The notes beneath the pieces are model-generated. The model ran no database searches. It saw only the letters and a program-made list of their open reading frames with translations, and was not told where the DNA came from. A DNA stretch of 64,000 nucleotides from Trypanosoma brucei gambiense DAL972 (taxonomy: Eukaryota; Euglenozoa; Kinetoplastea; Trypanosomatida; Trypanosomatidae): positions 2,976,001 to 3,040,000 of the forward strand of contig NC_026744.1 in the NCBI RefSeq assembly GCF_000210295.1, written 5' to 3'. Both the position numbers and the translations under genes were made by a program. Shown one piece after another: positions 38,527-47,954 of this stretch. Within the stretch, counting starts at the first letter, position 1. Each line of letters starts with the position of its first letter.

Positions 38527-39345
38527 ATGCAAACGTCGCCGGTCCGTCTGGGGGCGCTCATCCGGTACGTATCGTTTCGGCACGCCCCTAAGTTCCGACA
38601 GCCACGCCCCGAGGAAGTTATCGGCCTACCGGTCAAGGAAACGCCGCCTCACTGCGTTCCTGCCTTTGTCCTTCCCGACTTTATCAACGAGGCGGAGGAG
38701 CGCGCACTCTTGGCGCTTACGGAGCCGTGGTTCTCGCGACTTCCGTGCAACGAGGGGCATATGGACGCACTGATACACCATTACAAGGAATTTTATCGAT
38801 CCTACAAGGGGCTGATGGAGGGTGAGGGGGCGTGTGGGAGTTGTGAAGACGGATGCCGACATGTGCGTAGGGCTCTCGAGAGGTGTTGGAGCGCGGCAAG
38901 TGGATATGTTCCCGCCACGCCATTGGATGACAGAGTGCATTTCCTGCGGTTGAGCGAATGTGGGTTCATAAGGGCCCATGCCGATGACACCCGCAACTCA
39001 AGCGGCATCATTGCCGGGCTGTGCCTTGGCTCCGCAAGGGTGATGACGCTAACGCACCCCGACCACGCGGGGCAGCGAGTGGAACTCATGCTTGCTCCCC
39101 GTGCGTTTTACGTGCTTATGGGGGCGGCGAGATACAAATGGGAGCACAGCGTTGACTGGATAAGGGATGACGATGAGCACATCGAACGGGTTCGTGGCAG
39201 GGTGCCACCGGGCGAGAGATCACTAGTATTTGACGGAAAGGAAACGGAGTTTAGGCGAGGAGAGCGAACAGCTATTATTTTTCGAGGGGTTTCGCCCCTG
39301 GAGTTACTCAAACACAAGACGTTGGAAAGAAAGGGCCACACATGA
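38527..39345 (+). CDS. AlkB-family Fe(II)/2-oxoglutarate dioxygenase, ALKBH7-like
   Basis: 272 residues. The iron ligands appear as H151-A-D153 (RAHADD) and H207 (YKWEHSV), and the 2-oxoglutarate-binding arginines as R247 and R253 in the R-x5-R motif ERTAIIFRG. These belong to the AlkB superfamily. The HADD context, the GLCLGSARVMTL strand and the YVLMGAARYKWEHS segment resemble ALKBH7, a mitochondrial member, more than DNA-repair AlkB. A basic N terminus could act as a mitochondrial signal (weak). It may act on RNA or protein rather than DNA; the substrate is unknown. It is the last plus-strand gene of the upstream polycistronic unit. Confidence 0.85.
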   Translation: MQTSPVRLGALIRYVSFRHAPKFRQPRPEEVIGLPVKETPPHCVPAFVLPDFINEAEERALLALTEPWFSRLPCNEGHMDALIHHYKEFYRSYKGLMEGEGACGSCEDGCRHVRRALERCWSAASGYVPATPLDDRVHFLRLSECGFIRAHADDTRNSSGIIAGLCLGSARVMTLTHPDHAGQRVELMLAPRAFYVLMGAARYKWEHSVDWIRDDDEHIERVRGRVPPGERSLVFDGKETEFRRGERTAIIFRGVSPLELLKHKTLERKGHT

Positions 39346-39768
39346 AGGGCATGATCCATCTGCACGTAAGCCGCGGCGTTTACCCAAATTGAGCTGTCAT
39401 TCGCTTTCTCGGTTGGCGTGAATCACGCGATAAATGTGTGAAGGGGGCTGAAGGATATTTTAGCAGCCCCTTGGGCGCGGTTGAGTGCGTATCGATAAAA
39501 GGGAGGGGGGCTGGGGGGCGGTCCACGGCATGGGTGAGTGGAAGGGGACGTTTTGCCTCAGCTGCAGAGTGATACAATGTGCGTGGCCGCCACGTTACCC
39601 CCGCCTTTTTTTTTGGTGGGGAGCTTGCGAAAGGAATGGCCGATCTTTTCATATTTTTTATCGTATCAATGTTATTTTTTATCATTCTTCGTCTAGTCCT
39701 ACTTCTCATGTGGTTAGACAAGTTATCGTTAGTAATTTGTTGGAAAAGGTGTAAGGTTTTTAAGTGTT
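39346..39768. other. End of the upstream gene unit, no gene seen
   Basis: About 420 bases containing G-rich stretches (39502-39520) and a T-rich segment (39640-39690) leading into the retroelement. No terminal repeat of the element was recognised here. Confidence 0.55.
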
Positions 39769-40968
39769 ATGACAGAATATGAGGAGAAAGAGCGGAAAAC
39801 TAGTCTAGCAGCGCTTAGGAGGTTTGTGAAACATTGTGGTCCCACGCGATTTACATTCATTACCCGCATACCGTTGAGTAGAAATACAAATCAGGTAAAC
39901 GGAACTTTACTACTGGAAAATGGAGATCTGACTGTATGTGCTCAAGATATGAAAGCAAATATCGCGGATATAAGAGAGGATATAGTGTCTTTCAGTGTCC
40001 CTCAGCGTCAAGATTTTATAAGAGCTTTTGAAGAAGCAAAAAATATGCTCAAAAATGAATTGGCAGCATTACAAGAACATAAATCAATATTAATGGAGCA
40101 ATACGAAATGGCTTGTGCACAGTTTTAAAACGAACATTTAAGGATTTAACAAGCAGCAGTGAACCACTCAGAAGAAATGCAAGATGTTATACAAAATATG
40201 AAAAATCAAATGAACCGGATGCAGGTTGAAAACAATCAAATACTCAACTAATACGGTATGTTGCAAGGGATGTTAAACCAAAAGGAAACTGAAATACAGT
40301 ATTGGAAATCTATGGTAAACTCACACGGGTCAACAAACAAAAAGGAGGAAGTGGACAGCTCATCTATGAAAAAGAAAGTCTATGATTGGAAAAGAGAAGA
40401 AAATGAAAAAAAAAATTGTCACCATGTAATTCCTTGGATGATTTTTTACGAAAGAACAGATGAATACACAACTCCAGGATAGGTTGGGTATTTTTTGGCA
40501 GTGCCAACAAAGAGTTGCACGCAGAAAAGATAAAAACTAAGAGAAAAAATACACCTTCTGAGGATTCGTGGATTACATGGTGGAGATGTCTCCAGTACAC
40601 ATGTCGGCAGCATTTGAGGAAGTGTGCCCAATGAAAGTAAGACAAGAAAGTTACTACTATAAGACTTGGAATATGTTCGTCAAACGGGTTCATACCATAC
40701 CAGACGTGGGCCTTGTGGAGGCTTTATTCCAACTGAGAAAAGATATATATATATATATATATATACGGAACTGCGTATCCTACAAACGGCATCGATGTTT
40801 CCTCGAGTCAAAATCCAAGATATTCGTAACGGCCCAGAGTCATCACAAAATTCAAAAGACCGATTCTGGCAATTAGGGGAGAAACTAAATAAGGTAAGAG
40901 CTCCTCCCCCGGAAAAAGCCAAATGCTATGTGGCCGCATTGGACATTACAGTACGACATGTTATGTGA
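39769..40968 (+). pseudogene. First-frame (gag-like) remnant of the VIPER-like element
   Basis: One reading frame (frame 1) continues from 39769 to 40968 but is broken by several stop codons, for example at 40126, 40249 and 40480. The intact first 119 codons are a helical protein with coiled-coil tendency near the end. The last part (from about 40666) ends in a more compact region with KAKCYVAALD. The long shared frame with scattered stops is what an aged point-mutated gene looks like. A gag-like role is inferred from position only. Confidence 0.6.
40743..40765. repeat. (AT)n tract inside the decayed element
   Basis: About eleven AT units in the first-frame remnant, probably expanded after the element lost function. 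Confidence 0.9.
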
Positions 40969-41150
40969 AGGAAACAGCGGTATGTAAATCAAAAAACGGG
41001 GTTCAACCCTCAGAGCAATAAATTGAGGGGTCGTTAATGCCTTGGGGTCCAACCACATAAGAAAAAATTGAGTGGAAATATACCAAGAGAGAAGAAAGGA
41101 AAGAACACAAACACGCTTTACATCAAGGCGAAGAAATAAGGGCAGAAAGT

Positions 41151-42210
41151 TTGAAAAGGGTGAAAATAAAAGGATACTGGCTCAGATGGTCCGATCTCAT
41201 CAGAAAAGAACTTCCTCCGTTAAAAACCTCGGTAAACGGGGTAACGGTGATCCCGTCACCATCTCACGATCCGATCGTGGTGGCATTGGAAACAGAGGCC
41301 AACAGGATCGCCTTAAGTGCATGGACAAAAACAACATGGGAGCAAAGGGTGTCCATACTACGGAGACTTTGCGAGTTTGCGGAAAAGAACAACATAGAGA
41401 TTCGAGAAGGGAACGTCCCTTTATTCGTCCTAAGTTTACAATTGGCAAAAAGCAGCGCCGTCCAGTATAAAAGGACGTTATTAAGTTTATTGGCCGCTGT
41501 AAGAACACCGGCGCAGATGTTTCTGGCTTGCCTACAAAAATCAGCAACCAAGGTGCTGATAAAGCAGGCTAGCCCCATGGAGAGATGGGAACTCGACTAG
41601 ATAAGCGATATGATGACTACGAATCGGGATCGAGTGGCGTTGCGCCTGGCACGGATTACGGCAAGTTGATGGGTAGAAATTGCCCTCCATCAAAAAGAAA
41701 ATTTTATACCACGTCCCGCCGACAGAGAGGCTTCTCATACTAGATTGGGGAGCCCTTCCGAAAACGTTCAAGATCAACCTAAACATGGCGGCACGATACG
41801 TAGTAATAGGAGGAACAGACGCAAAAATGGTCCGGGAACTAACGACAACATTGGAGGAAAACGAAAAAATTACCAACCTGTCCACAAAAGATTTGGAAAA
41901 AATACTCCGTCCCTATGAAATGACAGCACACTCCATAAAAAGGGGGGCGCTAGCCCATGCACCGACAGTGGTCTTCGAGCACGACCTCGACCCGCGTTTT
42001 TTAACCCAACTGGGAAAAACAGCAGATCCTTTGGAATTTCCACGCAGCACGGAAAGATATCTCGGGCATTGTGTGGCACTAATAAACAAATCAGAGCAAT
42101 TGACTCAGCACATGCAGAGGAGTTACAGAGATGGACTTCGGCCCGATGGGTGCTACCAACTGCATGTGGAGAAAGAGATCAAACGCCATTTCAGGGACAT
42201 AGCATTCTGA
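41151..42210 (+). pseudogene. Tyrosine recombinase of the VIPER-like element, frameshifted
   Basis: The N-terminal half (41151-41600, frame 0) resembles the helical core-binding domain of tyrosine recombinases (WEQRVSILRRLCEFAEKN, VQYKRTLLSLLAAV). The catalytic half continues in frame 1 (about 41680-42210). It shows the H-x-x-R box (MTAHSIKRGALAHA) and the nucleophile box with tyrosine (RSTERYLGH); the usual LGH histidine position reads LGK. A stop at 41598 and a frame change near 41666-41680 separate the halves, so this copy is not functional. Confidence 0.75.
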
Positions 42211-42485
42211 GACGCACCCATCACACGAGGGTGGCTACGGTGGAAGAAAACAAAATACCACTACGAAAAATATGCGTCAACACATTATCCTTGCACCGAA
42301 TCAAAAACCGAATGAATAGCAAGGCGAAACATCGTTTCGAGGAGGCGCGGGAGATCATGAGACAACCCACAAACCTGCAGGAAAGTGAAAGAGGATCTCA
42401 GCTAACAGTTTCTACCAAGGATGCCAGAATCATGAAGAACGCAGGCATCGTACAAACGGTATCGGCAGCAACCCCCTTGGTTTGA
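42211..42485 (+). pseudogene. Short third frame of the element, identity uncertain
   Basis: An open frame that overlaps the recombinase end runs to 42485 with a charged, helical sequence. It sits where the RT/RNase H frame of VIPER should begin, but no RT motif is visible, so this is a positional guess. Confidence 0.35.
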
Positions 42486-45403
42486 GGTCTGGGAAGAGCT
42501 GTCCCCTACAAAGTGCCTTTCCACCTCGTTTACTTCCCCAACTTTTGTGACATCGGGAATTTAAACAGCCAACTGCGACCCCCGATATTCCGATTTCGAC
42601 CGATTGCGGGTATCCTTTGATTCCTAAACCCTGTAGCTGGCGAGGCCAACCTCCTTGACGCAGTGCTTGGGTTATGACGAATGGTTGCTGCACTCCTTTG
42701 TCACGTTCAACTTCTCCGACTCTCCACATGGAAACTTTCTAACAACCCCGCCACTGACAGGATGATTCCGCCTGCCGCATCCGTGTCAGCCGCTTCGCCC
42801 TATAGGGTTAACCTTGTCCACTGCGCTTTGCGGGGCTTGCTGGGAGGGTGTCTGGGAGTGTCATCGCTGACTCTCCATTTTGTAACCACTTCGGTTGTTT
42901 TTTTCCCCTCTCCTTGTATCCGCACTTGCTGCGCGGATGGTCAGCCACACGTTTGTTTACGCTGTGTGGCACAGGGACCGCACCTCTCATTAGATGCTCC
43001 TCGAAGTTTCCAGTTGGCAAGCGTCCCGCAACAAGTCCCCTCCCGCGTGTCAGATTCGCCATCCTTGCAACGGCAATACTTCCTATCTGACAGACTTTTC
43101 TCGCGTCTGCCTGTTTGGTGTCTTCCTATTCCTCCACGGGCTCCCTCCTTAACTTTCTTCGCCAGTTTTCAACCCTATTCCCCCTTTTCAAATGGGCACG
43201 GGGTAAGTCCTCTCTCGAAAATGCGCGGTTGCAAGCAAAGCGCCTTCGAGCCTCACCACCACAGGTTATGGGTTCGCTTTGCCCTCTCCTTTTCTCTGTC
43301 TAGGAGTTTGTGGCCTTCGATCCCACCCATTGCCTCGAGGCGATGCGAGTAACTATTTTTCATATCCTCATCACCATCTGGGGTCCCGAACAGGGTAATT
43401 GAATATTGCCGCAGGGTGCTGACTTCCCACTTTTAGCCAAATGCACACCCCCATTTCGCAATGTTCGCGCGACCAACCTACAAAATTTTCCCTTTCTCTT
43501 AGTCGCGATCTACGCTTTAGCGCCGTTGTCAACCCCCCTTCCCCGAAGAAACAGTGGGCTCAGGTATGCACACGCTAAGATTGTTGTCTTTTGTCCTGTT
43601 TTCCATTCCCCGCAGCAAGGAGTTCACGTTTTCCAGCGTTTCGTCCGCCACTGCCCCAGGGGAAGATGCGGTTGGGCACCGTACAAACCACCAGATTGCA
43701 GTGTCCTAGCCCCAGTTTCAGTAAGTGGAAACGGTGTGCCTAATCCGCTGGTTGGCGCCACTAAGCTTTGCTTTTGCCGTTTCTGCCTTCGAAAGCACTG
43801 CTATTTACACTCATTCCCGCATTTGTTTGTTTGTTTGGGGGGGGGGAAGGGAAGGGAAGGGAAGTGCCACGCAGTGTCACCAAGAGTTTTTCAAGTTTTT
43901 GGCATAGACATGAACAAAGATGGCATCCCTCACCCGTGGTGGGCGGTACTTCTTTGCAACGAACCGAATACCGACGGGAAGGTCACTCATGCGTGTATCT
44001 GCCTAGCCTTGAGCAAACCCCCATACACAGCACATTCCTCGTCACACCCCCGCTCAGTGGGACCGGCGCGCTAGCAGCGTCAGTCTCTTACGTGCTGCGC
44101 TGTCGAATTCTAACTCCCCCGCCCGCCTCCACACGAGTGTATCAGCCTGCAATGCGATATGCGTTGCCGCTGGCTTCGTACACGGTGAAAATAACTTCTC
44201 TGTGTGGGCATACGCGGCTTTCCCTATGAGCCGCCGATGCAATTCAGCGGTGATGATGTGTGGGCGGCACGGTCTGGGCATGCTCATTTTCGTTGGAAAA
44301 CACAGTCGCACGCCACGTGCCTCGTTTGGCGTCACTTATTGGACGTGCCCGCCCAGCCACCGTCACCCTAAACTGCCCACAAACGGCGAAGATGTATTAG
44401 GTTGCCGCGATTGCCGCTGCTTTCGCATCGTTTGAGAAAACGAACGCGCGTCCTGCGTCGCCGTCGAGGAACCAACCCCATCCTTTCCACCTACCGGCAA
44501 AAAGAGGTACGCCAGTAAAACGGAAAATGAGATGCCAAATTACAGAGGTGCGCTGCCTGGCGCGACGGAGTCGCTGGCATCAGTGCATGATAATCGTTTC
44601 TGACCGGCACGTGGGGTGCTTAGTAGACCCGCTCCGTCACTGCGGAAGCACCTCGAGAAAGATTTTGTAGCCATCTGGGGCTGCAAGTCCCCGTACTGAC
44701 ACACGTGAACAAAATCAGAGACCGCGGTTTGGCATCGCCGTGGCAAATCACGTTGTGCACATAGCATGACCTGTTACCTACGCCTCCATAGCGCTCGGGC
44801 CTGGCACCTTGGCTCGCGAAACTGCGACAAGCCCGGTCCCTCTGGAATCAAATTTCATTCAAGGATGACACCGCCGCTGGAGTGTGTGTAGAAACAAGCG
44901 TTCACATGCGGCCCGCGTGCACCCAACTTTACCCTCGACACCTAGGAGATCGGAAACGCCAACGAGAACTAAATTAACGTTATTGGGGGGGGGGGGAAAA
45001 AAAAACACAACCGATGTCGCGTCTTACGGTCCTGATGTGGGGAAGGAAAAGGGTGACCCCCTGACCGCGGAAAAAATCGTTGGTGAGTGTGCGGTGCATA
45101 CTTAGGCGTAGCGTATCCCGTACACCTGCGGATGTTTCTCCATCACTCGACGTTTGACGCGTTAAAAGTAAAGACAAAACAGTCATACCTTTGGGACGAA
45201 AGTTAGGTGCGCTTAAGAAAAAAAAAGGGGGGAGGGGCGACCGTGAACCCTTATCGTTGAAAGAACGAAAGATGCATGAATTGGCTGGGCAAAGATTTGT
45301 AGGAGTGTGCCACTGTTATCAATGCCCCTCAGGGGTTCGAGCATCACTTGTCGAATCGGTCTGAACAGCGCGAGGCCGGCAAAATTTTGGTTGCCGCCAC
45401 GCG
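42486..45403. other. Gene-poor stretch between the retroelement and the trans-sialidase unit
   Basis: About 2.9 kb. On the plus strand 42.6-44.3 kb is C/T-rich and holds two unbroken 222-223-codon frames (42681-43352, 43406-44074) without recognisable similarity. The minus strand also has protein-like pieces (42808-43062, 44054-44335, 44540-44767). Either strand could hold an old retroposon remnant (ingi/DIRE type or the lost RT part), but I see no diagnostic motif. G runs occur at 43837-43861 and 44985-44996. Confidence 0.5.
43837..43861 (+). other. G-quadruplex motif
   Basis: A run of ten G followed by three GGG triplets, each separated by AA: a canonical four-tract G-quadruplex pattern in the gene-free stretch between converging genes. 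Confidence 0.85.
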
Positions 45404-45759
45404 TCGGAGAGGGGTGGGGGGTATGTGGCGCTAGTACCCGCCGTCAGCATCGCGTGGGCTTATTTTCTTCTGGGTCTTCTTCTGAGCAGTTACCCTGGAT
45501 GAAAGGCTGGAGTGGCAGAAAAGACGTGTCCTTGATTTATGCGTACCACACCTGCCTCTTACATTTTCTGTTGTTGCATACGTGTGTGCGGGAAGACGTG
45601 GTGGCTACTTCGGTCTTCTCGCCGAGCACCTCATGTGCCTTGCTCGAGTGCTGAGTCTACGCGGCGCGACGGGTGGGCAGTAGGGAGGGGGCTTGTACAT
45701 AGAAAAAAAAACTAGAGCCACCGGATGCTCTTTGTGCGACCCTGGTGAAAGTGAGAAAG
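45404..45759. repeat. 356-bp direct repeat, copy A
   Basis: Matches 50991-51346 with no insertion or deletion and only a few substitutions (three noticed: near 45420, 45576 and 45662). It lies 150 bases beyond the stop codon of the minus-strand trans-sialidase-like gene, so on that strand it is the 3' flank. Confidence 0.95.
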
Positions 45760-45908
45760 AGATAAAGTAAAACCAGTAACCGGAATTATCCGGTGAAGCA
45801 GTCGGCCGTGTGTCACCGTCATTCCTAACATGTGACCCCTTAGAGAGACTGACTCGAGAACCAGAGCGATTTCTATTTGCATTCTGAGTCCGTACTGTCC
45901 TGCAGTTT

Positions 45909-47954
45909 TCAAAAAGTGACAACAAAGATCATAGCAGCAAGCGCCACACATACGTGCGTTGCGTTATCAATGTGCCCGTTGCTGTGACCCTCCTGTGGTT
46001 CATCAACAGCAACTAGAGGTGCCTTTGACGGGCATCTAGGCCAGTACGTTCGCATGAACATCACTTGGACTTCGGCAAGGGTCAACTCCCTTTTGAAAAG
46101 AACAGCACTCTTCACCAGTAGTTTTCCATTGGGAGTAGCTTTCTTCTCTCCATATCCTCCAATATAGAAATGCATAACATCTCGCACTCGCCTAACAGTC
46201 TTGATACCGCTTCCCGTCCTCGAGAAGGCGGCACCATCGATATTAACAGTGAACAAACCATTGTACATGGTTATCGTAACTTGGTGAGTCTCGTTGTGGA
46301 TGGAGGATCCAAATGTAGGCACATGCCGGCCCCCAAACGTTACGTACCATTTGTCATCCGATGTGTACGACACTTCAAGACACTCGTCGACACTTCCTTC
46401 GCTGATGACAACGCCCACAACCGGGATTTTTTCACTCACTCGGTCAGGCACCTCCACAGTCACCCCAAGTGTAAATTCATAATTTGCAAAGTTGTAAAGC
46501 TGAGCCCCCGTGTGGTTGCTCACAGTCCATGTGGCACCCCGATTAGGGCCACTAAATAATATACCATTCAATGTTTTCTTAGCCCCAACAGCTTTGATGC
46601 TCACGCTGTTATATGTGTCTTTCCACTGATCACCATCTAAATCATTCAAAAAAAGCCCAGCGGGTGCATCATCAACACAGTTTACGCGGTCGGTGGCTCC
46701 TCTGGTTCCGGAACGGAGCACACTCTCGGTCCTCCATTTTTCCACAACCGCTTTTATCTTTTCGAGTTCATGATCTAAATGCGCAACCTTGCCTATGTCA
46801 TAGGGTACCGCGTTGCTTACCTCATCATGAAAGGTGCCAGTTTTTTTGTAGAAGTAAAGCAGTTTGCCGTTGCTGTACAGCAGTGTCCCTTCACCATCTA
46901 TTCCACCTTCAAGAGTGACGTGACCAATATCAAAAAAATGTTCGCCATCAGATAGCCAAATATTGAGCCCATCCCCATATGAGTCAGTCGACGGTGCGCG
47001 CTGGGTGAAAATCAACAACCTTTTCCCTTCAATTGTGACAACAAGCAAGTTGTGTGATCCACCTTCGGCTGCACCACTGGCCCACACACGCGAGAACGTC
47101 CTCTTGGCTTCCGTCCATTCCCTTCCCATATTGATGGATTCATAAACAGCCAAGTGACCGGTATACGAGCCGTTGCTCAACATAAGCCTCCCTCCCCATT
47201 CAAAGATGTTGCAATTCTCCTTGCATACATGAGCTTCTAGGGGTGTCGACTTCCAGTGGATACCGTCGTCTACGGAATAAATTATTGTGGGTACGTCTTC
47301 GCTGTTCTCGTTCTTTAAACAAACGAGAAATACAAGTAAACCCCCTTCAGTGACGATTGCATCCCTTCTTCCTCGGAAAAACTTGTTCACTGGCCCCGCT
47401 TGAAGTCCAGTGGGGAAGACCCCCTTCAACGGCACCTGTTTGTTCCACTCTACACCAGCTGATTGCGAAAAAAAACCTCTCGACCTTACAACTTTCCCAG
47501 AAATTAGAAGGAGACTGTCTTTGCACTCACTTATCGTTACCTTGCCTAAGCCATCGCCTTGCACATCATACCCGCTTGCAAGCACATACACATTGCTCCC
47601 TTTGGCAACTACTTCAAGTGGTATTGGATAGGAAGAATACTCCATCTCCTTTCTTCCTTCAATTATGTTGTCCTTTTTCCATGTCCTCCCCCCATCTATG
47701 CTTGAAAGTGAAAACGTTCTTAGCCTTACTTCACCAGCCAGGTGATATCTGAATTCTCCGATTGCAACCAACACACCTTCAGCCTCGACGACGGAATGAA
47801 TATGGACGGCATCAACGACGGAGAGCAAGAAACTGCCCTTTTCGTCCCCGTCGAAAAGATCAAATTCATAAACATCCGGTGTCTTAGCAATACTACGTGT
47901 CCAGCCGATGTTGCACATGACAAGTAACAGTAAAATGAGTATTTGCATTCTCAT
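45909..47954 (-). CDS. Trans-sialidase/sialidase-like surface protein, probably catalytically inactive
   Basis: 681 residues with a hydrophobic signal peptide (about residues 1-20) and a hydrophobic C-terminal tail after a small polar stretch, consistent with GPI anchoring. The sialidase propeller is indicated by Asp boxes at residues 85-92 (SIDGGRTW) and 227-234 (SVDDGIHW) and a degenerate one at 273-280 (SINMGREW). A lectin-like domain follows, with FYIGGYG and VKSAVLFKREL, the counterpart of the VTVxNVxLYNR motif. From a remembered alignment with T. cruzi trans-sialidase, the three arginines that hold the sialic acid carboxylate correspond here to H51, G262 and G327/G329, the acid/base Asp to E67 and the nucleophile Tyr to E355. 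It would then bind but not cleave or transfer sialic acid. It is the only minus-strand gene in the window. Confidence 0.9.
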   Translation of the reverse strand: MRMQILILLLLVMCNIGWTRSIAKTPDVYEFDLFDGDEKGSFLLSVVDAVHIHSVVEAEGVLVAIGEFRYHLAGEVRLRTFSLSSIDGGRTWKKDNIIEGRKEMEYSSYPIPLEVVAKGSNVYVLASGYDVQGDGLGKVTISECKDSLLLISGKVVRSRGFFSQSAGVEWNKQVPLKGVFPTGLQAGPVNKFFRGRRDAIVTEGGLLVFLVCLKNENSEDVPTIIYSVDDGIHWKSTPLEAHVCKENCNIFEWGGRLMLSNGSYTGHLAVYESINMGREWTEAKRTFSRVWASGAAEGGSHNLLVVTIEGKRLLIFTQRAPSTDSYGDGLNIWLSDGEHFFDIGHVTLEGGIDGEGTLLYSNGKLLYFYKKTGTFHDEVSNAVPYDIGKVAHLDHELEKIKAVVEKWRTESVLRSGTRGATDRVNCVDDAPAGLFLNDLDGDQWKDTYNSVSIKAVGAKKTLNGILFSGPNRGATWTVSNHTGAQLYNFANYEFTLGVTVEVPDRVSEKIPVVGVVISEGSVDECLEVSYTSDDKWYVTFGGRHVPTFGSSIHNETHQVTITMYNGLFTVNIDGAAFSRTGSGIKTVRRVRDVMHFYIGGYGEKKATPNGKLLVKSAVLFKRELTLAEVQVMFMRTYWPRCPSKAPLVAVDEPQEGHSNGHIDNATHVCVALAAMIFVVTF

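Larger units (their letters stand above)
39769..42485 (+). mobile_element. Decayed VIPER-like (tyrosine-recombinase) retroelement
   Basis: The block is A-rich compared with its surroundings and contains, in order, a broken gag-like frame, a broken tyrosine recombinase and a short third frame. That order fits VIPER elements of trypanosomatids, DIRS-like retrotransposons that use a tyrosine recombinase in place of an integrase. A full element should also carry reverse transcriptase and RNase H; I see no convincing RT motif downstream, so the 3' part seems missing or badly decayed. The limits given are those of the recognisable open frames, not of the real element ends. Confidence 0.72.

Noticed and set aside
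45328..45350. GGTTCGA-like string that might be a tRNA B box
   Set aside because: No matching A box or cloverleaf could be folded around it; no tRNA was found elsewhere in the strand-switch region either.
45307..45654. 115-codon plus-strand frames in both copies of the direct repeat (also 50894-51241)
   Set aside because: Both frames are open only because the repeats are nearly identical; the shared 80-codon part has no family resemblance, and on the minus strand it is the 3' flank of the trans-sialidase-like gene.
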